The translations under genes and the position numbers were made by a program. The notes under the pieces are model-generated. The model saw only the letters and a list, made by a program, of their open reading frames with translations, did no database searches and was not told the DNA's origin. Shown one piece after another: positions 35,728 to 48,576 of a stretch of DNA of 64,000 nucleotides. Source of the stretch: Magnolia sinica (Eukaryota > Streptophyta > Magnoliopsida > Magnoliales > Magnoliaceae); the NCBI RefSeq assembly GCF_029962835.1, contig NC_080577.1, positions 28,378,501 to 28,442,500 of the forward strand. The letters run 5' to 3'. Position 1 is the first letter of the stretch. Each line of letters begins with the position of its first letter.

Positions 35728-35874
35728 CTAAAAAATTAAAAGGATCTTGCTGTACAGATTTGCTAGGCAGAGTAGAAAACAAAAAGGAATGGATTTCGAG
35801 AGGAGAAATTCGGTCTCGGATTCGGTAATGATCCCCTCCAGTACCGAGCTCGGTACCGGTCGGTGCTGGGAAAA

Positions 35875-36420
35875 AGGTTCCGTGGCCCCACCATGATGTG
35901 TGTGTGTTTCATCCACGCCGTCCATCATTGTTTCAGATCATTTTATAGGAAACGGATTGGCTACGCCCCCCGCCACCAGCCAATGGCTGGTGGTCGGTGT
36001 TCTGTGGGCCCCACCATGATGTATGTGTTTCATCCATGCCGTCCATCTATTTTTCTAGATCATTTTATAGTATGAGACCAAAATTGAGGTATACCTCCGT
36101 CTCAAGTGGACCACATTACAAGAAACAGTGTTGAATGAACATGGACCATTAAAAACTTTTTGGAGGCCATAAAAGTTTTTGATCAAGCTATCTTTGTTTT
36201 TTCCCTTCATCTGGGTCTGTATGACCTAATCAACAGATGTCAAATTAACAGTACAGTAAGCTTGAGGAGGATTTTAATAGTGGATATCCAGTAACTATTA
36301 TTTTCCTGTGGTGTGGTCCACCTGAGATTTATGTTCCTCTCATTTTATTTTTTTTCATATCAAGCCCTAAAATGATTGTAAAAGAATGGATAAAACATTA
36401 GGGTGGGAATCACATGACAT
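35875..36420. repeat. GGGCCCACC-type TIR repeat, with a local partial duplication
   Basis: TGGCCCCACCATGATGTG... at 35882 and TGGGCCCCACCATGATGTATG... at 36004 are two copies of the same left end about 122 bp apart. The remainder of a full element follows to about 36420. The family otherwise has one left end per copy. Confidence 0.6.
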
Positions 36421-36589
36421 CGACCACACCTGACCCATAGCTAAGTGGTAGACTGAGGGAAGATACCTCGTTTTAACATTGAGGTCTTGGTATCAATTCC
36501 TAATAGGGTGGCTAACCATTGAGTGTGTACTGAGAGTGGCTTGTGTACTAACCAAGCTAACCAAAAAAAAAAAAAAGCCAATCTGTTTC

Positions 36590-36945
36590 CATTTTATAGT
36601 ATGGGCCCAAAAATGAGGAGAATGGATCCGCTGCACCATTGGAAAAGTAGTGAATGACGTTTAAAAGCCTGTTATAAGCTACAAAAGTTACATGTCAAAC
36701 TAATCTTTTTACTTTTCCATCATCCAGTTGGTTGACTTTATGAAGGGGTTGAATGAAAAGAAACATCACAAGTCTGCTTATAGTGAGTGTTTAATCATCA
36801 ATGTTTTTGGTGATGTGGCCCACCTAATATTTGGATGTGCTTAATTTTTAAGACCGCATCTTGAAATATACTGGAAAAACGGTGATGGAAAAACAAATGG
36901 ACAGAGCCGATATACCATGTATCATCAAGGTGGGCCCCATGGTGT
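36590..36945. repeat. GGGCCCACC-type TIR repeat
   Basis: A degraded copy runs from ATAGTATGGGCCCAAAAATG to CATCAAGGTGGGCCCCATGG. Internal blocks such as GATGTGGCCCACCTAATATTTG identify it. Confidence 0.55.
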
Positions 36946-36969
36946 AAGGCTTACACCCACTATATTGTT

Positions 36970-37350
36970 ACCTGGGTAACACCTAATCAGCTGTATAAAA
37001 ACATGAGCTAGATACAAATTTTAGGTGGACCATACTATATGAAACAGCTGTGAAATGATGCCCACCATTAAAAGCTTCTTATGACTGCAAAAGCTTGGAT
37101 CAAGTTGATATTGGTGTTTTCCTTCATTCAGGTATGCACGATCCAATAAGCAGGTTAATGGCAAATAAATATTATACGGCCTTAGGAAGTTTTAAATGAT
37201 GGGCATTTAATGACCATTGTTTCCAGTGGTGCGGTCCACTTGAGATTTATCTCTAGCTAATTTTTGAACTCGTCCCTTGAAATAAGCTGGCAAAATTAAT
37301 GGACAGTGTGGATAAGACACATACATCATGTTGGCCCACGGAGATTTTTC
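36970..37350. repeat. GGGCCCACC-type TIR repeat
   Basis: A further copy is recognised by GGTGGACCATACTATATGAA, TGGATCAAGTTGATATTGG, GTGCGGTCCACTTGAGATTT and the right end ATACATCATGTTGGCCCACG. Confidence 0.55.
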
Positions 37351-37609
37351 AGCACCTAAGCGAGTCCCACAAATTCGGCTTCTTAATTTGGTTTGGAATT
37401 TGTGAAGGGTTATTTGATATTCTGGTAGAGTATCACACTTGATACGCAGGCACTTTGAATCGTGCACATGGCATATGTTATTTCAAATTACACTGACTAA
37501 ATTGTGAAACTAAATAGTGAAACCGACTTTAAGACAGTCGTGAAATCAGATTGGTTGAACAATCCTAGATTTAGGTACGCTTGATTGTTGAAATTGTTTC
37601 TTTGAATAT

Positions 37610-37760
37610 TTTCAGCTTTAATGGTCCAACAAATGTCCACCAATCCAATAGTGAGATTGAGTATTTTTCTGCTTTAACTGTCCAATAAATGTCCACCAAC
37701 CCAATAGTCAGATTAAATATTTTTCAGCTTCAACAGTCCAATAATCCAATAATCATACAA
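37610..37760. repeat. degenerate tandem repeat, about 65-bp unit
   Basis: Two and a half copies of a unit built on CAGCTTTAATGGTCCAACAA, TGTCCACCAATCCAATAGT and GATT(G/A)A(G/A)TATTTTT. No coding sense is visible. Confidence 0.6.
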
Positions 37761-38237
37761 GTAAACATTACTTTTTGGTTACCGCACATTTAAGCTAGGG
37801 CTTATAATTTGGACAGCTTATTATATGTGTCTGCATGTAATTCTCAAATATTTTTCAAGTGCCCATGTAATGTCCATCGCAATCTGCCAGTGTATAAAAA
37901 AATAAATATTAGGCCATTTTGTTACCATAAAAAATTTATTGCATATAATTTTTGGCATGCATCTGTCCAGCTAAAGGTATCTCCATAGGCTTTTTACCAA
38001 TATCCATTTTTTTTTCTTTTTCTTTTTTAACCGCATATTAAATCCCCTCTCTAGACTAATGCATGCAGCTCTTATAGACAATAGACACGTTAGCAATAAT
38101 AGTTAAGTGGTATATTTGTAAATTTATATATATTACATGTACATTACTTACATTACTTGGAAATATATGGTATAACATGTCGCATAGACATCGCATGTGA
38201 TATATGCTGGAATATATGTTGTATTAAATAAACTATA

Positions 38238-41200
38238 TTTTATGGACAGATGTCTTAAACTTGTCTGTTGGTCTGTCGATGATATCAAAGCCAGTAGATG
38301 ATGACATCGAAGGTTGCTCGATGCTATCGATAATTTTCAGAATTTTTCATCCCTGGTCGCTGGACAGTTTTGGTCCGTTTTCGATGACATCGAAGATTTT
38401 ACGCAGATTTTCTGCGAAAACGAAGATTTTGCGATTTTTGTTTCCTATTCCAATTCTACTTCTTTCTAAACTTATATAAATGGGTGTATGCGGGATTGGA
38501 AAGTAATTCTAAAGCTTTCTAAAGGAATTCCAAGGGTTTCTAAAAAGATTTTAGGGTTTCTAAAGGGTGTAGCAAGGGTGAGATTCGAGGTTGTTCGAAT
38601 CGAGTAAGTCCTCTCTCTTTGTAATTTCTATTTTCATGGTGGAGATTTGTCACTTTGTGTCGTGGTTTTTTCCCTCAAGGGTTTTTCACGTTAAATCTGT
38701 GCTCTCTTGTGTATGCTTGGTGTCATTGGATTACTATCCTAGATGTAGATCTATGTGATTCCGCAATCCAAATCCCCAACAAGTGGTATCAGAGCAATCG
38801 TTGGGGCACAGATCTGAATCTGAGGGATTAGTAATAATGACAAGCACCAAGTATGATATTGAGAAGTACTTAAGGAAAAATAATTTTAAATTATAGAAGA
38901 TCAAGATGATGAGTTCCTTAATTAAGCAAGGCGAAGATGGTGCTCTTGAGGAGCGAAAGTCTACTATGATTGATGATGAGTGGAATACTCTTGATAAGAA
39001 GGCTTTATCATCGATCCGTTTATGTCTCACGAATGAGGTTCTCTACAACGTCATGAGGGAGAAAACTGCGGCTAAGTTATGGGCGAAGTTAGAGGATGTC
39101 TATGCGAAAAAATCCTCGAAAATTACCTACACTTGAAGCGGCAGTAGTATAACTTCAAGATGACAAAGGGTGGAGATCTGGAGGCTCACATCAGAAACTT
39201 TAATAAATTAGTTTGCAAATTACTGGATATGGAGGAAGTAATGAAAAATAAAGAATAAGCATCTATGTTGCTGAATTCTCTTCCGGCGTCGTATGAGTCA
39301 TTCAAGGACACTATGTGCAGCACGAATAAAACCCTGAGTGTCGACACCGTTATCTCAGCCCTTCAAGGGAAGGCTATGAGAAAGTTAAACAGCGACATGA
39401 GGACATCTTCTGATGCACTATTTACAAGGGGTAGGAATTCTGAACAAGGTACGAGTTCTTCAGGTTCTAGATCCAAATCCAAGGGCAAGGGCAAATGAAA
39501 GGTAAAGTGCTGCAATTGTGGGAAGGAATGACATGTGAAGAAGGATTGTGAAAATCCTAAATCGAAGAGAGAAGATTCTAAGGCTTCATACAGGGAGGCC
39601 AATGCTGCCACGTCAGATGGATCGAGTGGAAGTGATGGTAATGTTTTGTCTGTGTCTACTATCAGGCGGTCATACGATGATCGTAAGGATGGGTGGATGC
39701 TAGACACAGCGGCATCTTTTCACATGACTCCTTATCGGAGTTGGTTCGCCAGCTATAGAGACTGCGATGGTGGACAGGTGTTTATGGGCAATAGCTTTGC
39801 CTGTAATGTTGTGGCTGTTGGTACGGTGCGCATCAAAATGTTTGATGGGGTGGATCGTACCTTAACTAATGCCAGGCATGTTCCTGATTTGAAGCAGAAT
39901 CTGATTTCTCTTGGTGTACTTGAGGTAAAAGGATGTAAGTACACAGGTATTGATAGTACTCTTAAGGTATCTAAGGGGGCATGGGTAATCATGAAAATGC
40001 AAGGACTCGGTAACTTGTACAGGTTGATCGGGAGCACTTCAAAAGGTGGAGCTGCAGTGGATATAGCGGATTCCACCTCTGCAAGTGTGTGGCATGTTGG
40101 GCATGACCACATGAGCGGGTAGGGCAGGAAGGCTGAGACGTGCGGACAGGGATACAGAGCAGGTGGAGCAGCCACCTGTGAGAAGAATCACCCGGCATGA
40201 TCACGGGATATCAGCGAGGTACATGGACGACTCCAATATCGCAGGGGATTCATCTTCTATTCAGATAGCTCTAGGTAAGCTTGGTGCTGAGAAGTGAAAG
40301 GTGACTATGGGCGATGTGATAGATTCATTGTACCAAACCAACATGTGGGAGCGGGTGGAACTTCTAGTCAGTCAGAGAGTGGTTGGATGCAGGTGGATCT
40401 TCAGGAAGATACAACATACATACAGGGTGAGGTTGGTAGTGAAGGGTTATGCTCAGAGAGAAAGGTTCTGCTTCTCAGAGATATTCACGCCGACGGTATA
40501 GCAGGTGTCTATTAGATCCGTGATTGGCGCTAGTCGGCCAACATGATCTTGAGCTGAAAAGATGGATGTGGAGTCTATACTTCTGCAAGGAAAAGTGAAG
40601 AGCAGATCTAAATGAAGCAACCAGAGCGGTTCGAAGTTAAAGGTGCTGAGAAAAGACTTTGCAGGAGGTCGTGGTTCGACCTGTCGCCTAAGTAGTAGTT
40701 TGATTCCTTCATGATGAGTTAGGAATTGATGACATGTATATCGTCAATTATGACATGTCTGAAATCAATGTACTGAAGACTCGGTTAAGTGGGACATTCA
40801 TGATGAAGGATCGGAGGGCTGCAAAGATGGTTTTCGGCGTTGAGACTGAAAGATAAGTAAACTTTGGTAATCACAGGAGGAATACCTTATGTGTAGGTAT
40901 TGATCAAGGATGTGATGGGTCAGGAAAAGCCGGAGAGTGTTCCCTACACGTCTCTCCTCAAGTTTTCCTCAGAACATATCCTAAAACAGATGAAGAAAAG
41001 CAGGATATCTCATGAGTCTTATTCGAATGTGGTTAGCAGTGTATGTCATGGTATAGATTAGACTGGTTATTTCATAGGCTATTAGTGTTATGAGCAAGTA
41101 CCCCGGCAAGCAATATTGGGTAGCGGTGAGATGGTAAGAAGACTACGTCTTTTCTTTTGGGAAGACAGGAGCAAAGGTGGTTGGGCATGTGCATTTAGAT

Positions 41201-41956
41201 CCGGTAGACATGATCAACAAGAATGTTCTTATAGAGAAGTTCAAGTTCTGCGTAGCTTCTCTGGGCTTAGCGATGGCGTAAAAGAAGGATGGAGTGTACA
41301 CGAGAAACGTTGATGAATCTATGATGAGATGTAGAGACAAGAGAATGAGACAAGAAGTTACACGGATGAAGATTGAAGACATGGTGGAGATTGTTATGGA
41401 CAAATATCTTAAATCTGTTTGTTGGTCTGTTGATGACATCGACCAGGCTTCAATGACATCGAAGCCAATAGTCAATGACATCGAAGGTTGCTCGATGCCA
41501 TCGATAATTTTCAGAATTTTTCACCCCTAGTCGCTGGACAGTTTTGGTCCATTTTTTATGCCATCGATGGACCTTCGATGACATCGAAGATTTTACGCAG
41601 ATTTTGTGATTTTTGTTTCCTATTCCGATTCTACTTCTTTCTAAACTTATGTAAATAGGTGTATGCGGGATTGAGAAGTAATTCTAAGGCTTTCTAAAGG
41701 AGTTCAAAGGGTTCCTAAAAGGATTTTAGAGTTTCTAAAGGGTGTAGCAAGGGTGAGATTCGAGGTTGTTCGAATCGAGTAAGTCTTCTCTCTTTGTAAT
41801 TTTTATTTTAATGGTGGAGATATGTCGCTTTATGCCGTGATTTTTTCTCGCAAGGGTTTTCTACGTTAAATTTGTGTTCTCTTGTGTGTGCTTGGTGTCA
41901 TTGGATTACTATCCTAGATCTAGATCTGTGTGATTCTGCAGTCCAAAACCCTAACA
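38238..41956 (+). mobile_element. Copia-2, LTR retrotransposon nested in the Copia-3 LTR
   Basis: The LTRs are 38238-38781 (544 bp) and 41392-41956 (565 bp), ending CAACA and TAACA. The target duplication CTATA is perfect (38233-38237 and 41957-41961) and lies in Copia-3 LTR sequence. The primer site TGGTATCAGAGC starts at 38784, and the purine tract GGTGGAGAT precedes the 3' LTR. U3 carries repeated TCGATGNCATCGA-type palindromes. The integrase is absent from the interior, so the copy could not have moved on its own. Confidence 0.92.
38837..41350 (+). pseudogene. Copia-2 gag-pro-RT remnant lacking integrase
   Basis: The gag start is at 38837 (MTSTKYDIEKY), with gag running to about 39500. 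A knuckle follows with its second Cys region changed (CCNCGKE*HVKKDC, about 39510-39550). The protease-like segment starts MLDTAASFHMTPYRSWF at 39700; the usual DSGA reads DTAA. The pre-integrase segment WHVGHDHMSG stops at 40121. Sequence then jumps straight to the post-integrase motif VRRITRHD (about 40175) and to reverse transcriptase (RVVGCRWIFRK near 40377). The rest of RT and RNase H is broken by stops to about 41350. Confidence 0.82.
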
Positions 41957-43229
41957 CTATATAAAAAATCGAGAACCAAAAAAGAAAATAAAATATGAGA
42001 AAGAGGACTTATTGAATTGAGTCGAGGCGCGACGTGAGTCACTGGGCTTGAAATCGAATTTGCTCTCTTTAGACAGCGTCCCAATTGCAACAGGTTTCCG
42101 AAACAATCAACCTCCAGGATAGAACGACTATGACCCGGTCCCAGCAGTCACTCACTATACACGGGCTCGAACCACTTGCAGTTTAACTCAAAAGTGCCGA
42201 GTTGACTCAGTAATGAACTCAGTAAATTTTCTTAAATCAGAACCAAAATATTAAAGAGAGTTTTTAGAAGAGGAGAATAAAATGATTTTTGTACTTTAGA
42301 AAATAGAACGGAAGTCCTTATATATACTCTGAAGTGGTGCATAAGCACGCTTTAAAAAGGGTTAGGTCCGTTGGGTTTAAACTCAACAGGTGCGACCAAC
42401 CGAAACGGACACATCTCTCTGGTTTAAAACGAAAAGGTGCAATTGCGAGTACGCTCTCGCAAATAAAGTCCCACGAGTACCCATACACACACACACCCAT
42501 GCGCGTAGACTCGCACCGCGCCCACACCTAGCCCAGCCCTCCCGTGCCTATCTAATATACAAGAAGATTTTCTTTAGAAAATCCGATGTGGGATAAAACC
42601 CACAACCTAAAAGCACCAAAATTTCAAATGTGGAAGGAAACCAAAAAATTTTAAAATCAAATTTTAATGTTTATTTTGAAACAAAATACAACAATACCCC
42701 ACATGTTTCAAAAAAAAAACTTTTGGATTAAAGCGTAATAGTTGTGCAATGGTGCCAGTGTCACCGTAGACTTGAACTAACATTAGAGTAAACAAAATAG
42801 ATCTATATGAATCAGGTTACATCATAGTCTTGAACCTTAACCTTTTAATGTAAATCGCAAGTACATGCCACTCACACAACTCTTCCTCTGCAAATGATTT
42901 TGTGGTTTGGTGTGTTTCGGCCATACACCATTACCTTGATTTTATTATTGTTCTAGAGAATTCGCCTACATTCTCATAGGAAGCGGCCTCCACCTCCACA
43001 CCCATATAGGTGAATTTCATCAAGTGTATGCAATAACTGTATACATCACCAAATATATGCCTATGAATCCATTAAGAGTTCTAAAAAAAGTATCCTTCTG
43101 TGTTGTTGCTCACACTATACATCATACAAGGGGCTCATATAACTCAGTGCAATCATCTACCTCGTGTTTTCTTGTTTACTCATTGAACCTATATCATGGG
43201 ATCTCTACTTGTATAAGTTGGTTTGCCGA

Positions 43230-46200
43230 CACTAGCAGCTCATATATTAGGCTCAGCCTCATTCCCTTCGAAGTATCATTGACTAATCATTTAGATAGTC
43301 CTTTGGTCAGAGGATCTACCAGATTCTTTTATGACCTCACAAAGTCAATAGATATGACTTCATCACGCAACATGTGTTTCACTTTGTTGTGTCTGAGTCT
43401 AATATGTCTGCTCTTTCTAATATATATTTTACTCTTTACTTTTGCTATAGCTGCTTGACAATCACAATGAATAGACACGGCCGATATAGGCTTTGGCCAC
43501 AATGATATATCAGCTATGAGATTTTTAAGCCACTCGGCTTCTGATTCAGCCTTTTCTAAGGCAATAAACTCGGATTCCATAGTTGACCGAGTGATACATG
43601 TCTACTTGGTAGACTTTCAAGAGACTGCTCCTCCACCCAAAGTGAAAACATATCTGCTAGTGGATTTTGTCTCATATAAATCACTGATCCAGTTAGCATC
43701 ATTGTATCCTTCCAATACAATAGGATAACTATTACAATGTAAACCATAGGTCATACTACCTTTTAGGTATTTCAAAATCCTAGACAAAGCATTCCAATGA
43801 TCTTTTCTAGGGTTATGTGTATATCTACTTAGCCTTTCTACTGCAAAAGCTATATCTGGTCTAGTGCAGTTTGTTAAATACATGAGGCTACCAATTATTC
43901 TGAAATACTCTAATTGAGACATACTACTTTCCGTATTCTTCATGAGAGTCACACTATAATCATAAGGAGTACTGATAGGTAAACAGTCAAAATGGTTAAA
44001 CTTTCTTAGTAACTTTTCAACGTAATGAGATTGTGATAATACAATAATATCATCTTTCCTGGTTACTTCAATACATAAGATTATACGAGTCTATCCTAAG
44101 TCTTTCATGTCAAATTTAGATGACAAAAATTTCTTAGCTGCAATAACTAATTTAATATTAGTTCAAAAAATAAGCATGTTATCAATATAAAGGCATATAA
44201 TAACATACTTATTTCCAGAAATTTTACTATATACACATCTATCTATATCATTTATATAATAATTATTTGATTTTAAAACACAATCAAATTTTTCATACTA
44301 TTGTTTAAGAGTCTGTTTTAGACTATATAGTGATTTAATTAGTTTACATACTTTATTTTCTTTACCTGATATCTTATAACCTTTAAGTTGCTCCATATCC
44401 ATTTCTTCTTCTAAATCTCCATTTAGAAAAGCTGTCTTAACGTCCATCTGGTGTACTACTAGTTTATATATGAAGGTTATCATTATTAAGACCCTAATAG
44501 TTATAATCTTAGTTATAGGGGAATATGTATTAAAATAATCTATTCATTCCTTTTGTTTAAAGTCTTTCGCTACCAACCTAGCTTTAAACTTATCAATAGT
44601 CTCATCTGATTTTAGTTTCTTTCTAAACACCCATTTACAGCCTATTGGTTTGTTTTCAGGTGGTAGGTCTATAAGTTCCCAAGTATTATTAGATATAATA
44701 GATTTCAACTTATCATTTATTGATTCCTTCTAAAAGGTTGCATCTGGAGAGTAAATTTCCTTTGTATAAGTTGTAGGATCGTCTTCTACTAAGAATGTGA
44801 AAAAATCATCTCCTAAGTTAGTTTCTCTTCTAATCATAGTATTTTTTCTTAATTGTTTCTCTTCTACTACTTTCTTGTAAGAACTTTTACTTGTATACGC
44901 GATATCTGATTCATTAACTTCTTTTATTCTTATAGATTTAGATTTCATAGGGAATACGTTCTCAAAGAACTCTGCATCTCTAGCTTGTATAATTGTATTA
45001 GGATTTAAAATATTATCTTTAGTCTTTAAAACTAGAAACCTGTAGGCTGTACTGTTTTGTGCGTACCCTATAAATACACAGTCGGCCGTTTTAGGGCCTA
45101 ACTTTCTTTTCTTAGTTTCGGACAATCTTACTTTAGCAAGACACATCCACGCTTTAATATATTTATAATTAGGAACATGATTCTTCCAAAGTTTATAAGG
45201 TGTTTGTTTAGAAGATTTATAAGGAATTCTATTTAAGATATAACAAACAGATAGAGTTGCTTCTCCGCACATATTTGAGAGTACGTCTGAACTATTTAAC
45301 ATAGCATTCATCATCTCCTTAAGAGTTCTATTTTTTACGTTCTGCTATTCCATTCTGTTTTGGTGTATAAAGAGTTGTAGTTTCATAAATTATTTCACTT
45401 TTTTCACATGATTTTCTAAATTGAGAACATTCATATTCACCTCCTCTATCTGTTCTAAGTCTTTTAATTTTTATATTTAACTGATTTTCATCTTCAATTT
45501 TGTACTTAGAAAAAACATTTAAAGCTTTATCTTTGTTCCTTAACAAATAGACTCTAGTGAACCCAGAATAGTCATCTATAAAAGTTATGTAATATCTTTT
45601 TCCACCTCTGGACATGTGATTCTAAAATCACCTGAGTCACTATGTATCAACTCTAATAGAATAGAGGATCGTTCTATTCGTTTAAAAGGTTTTCTAATGA
45701 ATTTTGATTCTACACATGTTTACAATTATTGAATTCTTCATTAGATATATTAGGTAATAAACCTAATCTTTTCATTTTATTCAAAGATACTACATTTACA
45801 TGACCTAATCTACTATGTCATAGATAAAAGGGTTCAATGATATAAACAGAACTAGATGTCTTGTTCTTATTATTATTGGATACATTTATAATGAATAGAC
45901 CATTATTACAGTATCCCTTACCAACAAAAGTTTCATTCTTAATCATTAAAAACTTATTTGAATCAAATACCAACTTAATACTAGCTTTATTGAGGAGCGA
46001 ACCAGAGATTAAGTTTGTTATAATGTTAGGCACATGTAGGACATCATTCAATAGCAGAGTCTTTCAAGAAGTAAGTTTTAGAAGTACTTTCTCTTTCCCT
46101 ACAACTGAAGATGTTCTAGTATTACCATGAACACCTGTTCATCATCTCGTGATACTTGGTAGGAGTAAACATGCTACGATCCTTGCACACATGCCTAGTT

Positions 46201-47122
46201 GCACCAGTGTTTAGTACCCACTCCAAGTTGTTTATAAGGAAGACTCCTGACACTATAGCTACTACCATGTCAGATTCATTGCCCGTTTCTATAAGATTAG
46301 CCTGCGTCTTATCTTTTTTTTTCTTAAGCCTGCAGATTTTAATGTGATGCCCAAGCTTTCCACAGTTATAACAATTTCTTTTTTTCTTTAATTGATTGTT
46401 TGCATTCTTCTTTTTGAGCATGCATTCATTTGTATAATGTCCAAGTTTGCCATAGTTATGATATTTGCCATTTTTCTTATTATATTCCTAACTTGATTTC
46501 ACAAGATTCGCCTTTGAATCTATCTCATTTACATTTTCTCTTTGGTCTCTGATTCTATTAGCATCTTTTATTTGTATGTATATGATAATAGTTTCCAAAG
46601 AAACGCCGTTCTTTTTATGTTTCATTCTATTCTTATATTCTTTCCAAGAGGACGGTAGCTTTTCTATCAGTACTCCTGACAGAAATACTTCATCCAACTT
46701 AATTTCTTTAGTCAACAGTTTATGAATTAGATTTTGAAAATCATGAATCTGATTAGTGACAAGTTTATTGTTTGTCATTTCATAGTGAAAGAAATTAGCG
46801 ATTGCATGTTTCTTAGCGCCTGTATTTTCCAATATGTACTTCTTTTATAAAGCAGTCCATATGTCTTTAGCAGATTTGTAAGGAGCATACACGTTATATA
46901 GTTCATTGGACAAAGAGTTTAAAATATAATTCTTATAATTATTTTCATCTGTTACTTCGGTTTGATTTACTAGATCTATAGTAAATTATTCAAACAGAAT
47001 GTATGAAAATTTAAGGGTGGTCAGTGGGAACATCAGTTTCTGTTTCCACTATTTAAAGCATTGTCAGTGAATGGTTTGATTTTGGTTAACTTAGCAGAAG
47101 CATTTACTGTTATGGTAGCCAT
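43230..47122 (-). pseudogene. Copia-3 gag-pol remnant
   Basis: The gag ATG is at 47122 (MATITVNASAKLTKI), with early shifts; gag continues at 46832-46488. The CCHC knuckle is at about 46375 (CYNCGKLGHHIKIC). The protease region (46260-46200) reads LNTGATRHVC where DSGA is usual. Integrase is at 45615-44730 and retains RTDRGGEYE and TPKQNGIAERKK. Reverse transcriptase starts at 44483 (MDVKTAFLNGDLEEEMDMEQ) and has YIDN in place of Y(I/V)DD near 44195. RNase H runs from 43952 to about 43270 (YNDANWISD, ESEFIALEKAESEAEWLK). About ten separate stops or shifts disable it. Confidence 0.88.
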
Positions 47123-47155
47123 AGTCTATGTAATTCAACACTTCGATTTCAAGAT

Positions 47156-47790
47156 TGTTGGAATATATGTTGAATTAAATAGACTACATAAAAAATCGAG
47201 AACCAAAAAAGAAAATAAAATCTGAGAAAGAGGACTTATTGAATTGAGTCGAGGCGTGACGTGAGTCACTCAGCTTGAAATCAAATTTGCTCCCCTTGGA
47301 TAGTGTCCCAAGTGCAACAGGTTTCCAAAGCAATTGACCTCCAGGATACAATGACTATGACCCGGTCTCAGCGGTGCACTCACTGTACGTGGGCTCGAAC
47401 CACTTGCAATTTTACCCGAAAGTGCTGAGTTGACTCAGTAATGAACTCAACAAAATTTCTTAAACCAGAACTAGAACCAGAATAACAGAGAGAGTTTTTA
47501 GAAGAGGAGAATAAAATGATTTTTGTACTTTAAAAACTAGAATGGAAGTCCTTATATAGCCTCCGAAGTCATGCATAAGCACCCTTTAAAAAGGGTTAGG
47601 TCTGTTGGGTTTAAATCCAACAGGTGCAACTAACGGGAACGGACACATCTCTTTGGTTTAAAACGAAAAGACGCAAATGCGAGTATACTCTCGCAAATAA
47701 AGTCTCGCGAGTACCGATACACACGCATTGCGCACGCAGACTCGACTCGACTCAACTCGGCTCGGCACACGCGCGTGTGGTCAATGACAT
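47156..47790 (-). repeat. Copia-3 5' LTR, outer part lost
   Basis: It aligns with the 3' LTR from 47156 to about 47735 (for example CGAGAACCAAAAAAGAAAAT and AGAGAGTTTTTAGAAGAGGA). It lacks the roughly 150 bp that end the other copy, including the LTR start on the minus strand. The U3 beginning of this LTR is therefore gone. Confidence 0.7.
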
Positions 47791-47848
47791 ATATTAGAGC
47801 TATTGACATATATTATAACTAAAAGTGAAAATATTATATAATAATTGC

Positions 47849-48412
47849 ATTAAATAGAATTAACACCATTATTATATAATAATTATATGTATGGGAATAT
47901 CATAGTATTTTGACCATCTAATCCAATGTTTAGATCAAATTCTTCCTTTTAGGGCTGTTAATGGGTTGGGCCTGGGGTTGGTCTTGGCCCGAATTTTAAA
48001 TTATTTCGAGTTGGGCTGTTGGGCTAGGCCTATTCAAAAATTTGATTTTTCATGCCCTAGCCTAGCCTAATGACACCTCTACTTTCTTTAGGAAAAATAT
48101 TATTTTACATGAAACCAATATTTGGTGTGCACTAAAATTGTAATGAATGGACTAAATTTCACAATTGCTGTTGATCACCTATGAATGTAACTTGAATGTC
48201 AACAATGTTGACAAAACGCATGTATTAATGTGGAGCCCATAAATATAGTGGATTTTGAAATCATACTAAAAATCCTGCCATGTCTCCTATTGAGATTGGA
48301 AGTTCAAATATCTTTCCCATGAATTCCAACACCAGGATAGAATATGTATAACATCAAATACAATTCAATACTTTCTGATCCCGTGTTTCAAACAGGCCAT
48401 TAGTACATGTAG
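47849..48412. repeat. dispersed TIR repeat family R1, copy 1
   Basis: It is similar to 49578-50015 across its length (GAATTAACACC(A/G)TTATTATA, AATTCTTCCTTT, ACCA(A/G)T(A/G)TTTGGTG(T/G)). It is interrupted by a 130-bp insertion at 47951-48080 that is absent from the other copy. Confidence 0.6.
47951..48080. mobile_element. 130-bp MITE inside R1
   Basis: The left end AGGGCTGTTAATGGGTTGGG and the inverse of the right end AGAGGTGTCATTAGGCTAGG are similar. Words of GGGCTNGGCC type fill the ends. The empty site is visible in the second R1 copy, but the target duplication is too worn to define. Confidence 0.55.
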
Positions 48413-48576
48413 ATGATAGCCTTATACGAACCAAGTAGCGTAGAACATGATATCTATATAGAAGGTTCACTATATTGGTCTGGCCCACCCAATTTGTGGA
48501 TGAGTGTGATTTCATATCAGGTGATCATCATGGTGTGGCCACCTTCTGTACCGACGGAGTAATCTACAGACATGAC

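Larger units (their letters stand above)
38205..47790 (-). mobile_element. Copia-3, AT-rich minus-strand Ty1/copia element with a nested insertion
   Basis: The internal region is 42694-47155. The 3' LTR is 38205-42693, interrupted by Copia-2 (38238-41956); without the insert and one TSD copy it is about 765 bp. The 5' LTR begins at 47156 (TGTTGGAATATATG) and aligns to the other LTR until about 47735, after which its outer part is missing or replaced, so its right edge is uncertain. On the minus strand a purine tract ATGTGGGGTAT precedes the 3' LTR start TGTTGTATTTTG. No clear initiator-Met primer site follows the 5' LTR. The interior is much more AT-rich than its neighbours. Confidence 0.82.

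Noticed and set aside
39753..40204. Antisense open frames over Copia-2 (and the same over Copia-4 at 54608-55043)
   Set aside because: They are shadows of the protease-like and pre-integrase coding sequence on the plus strand.
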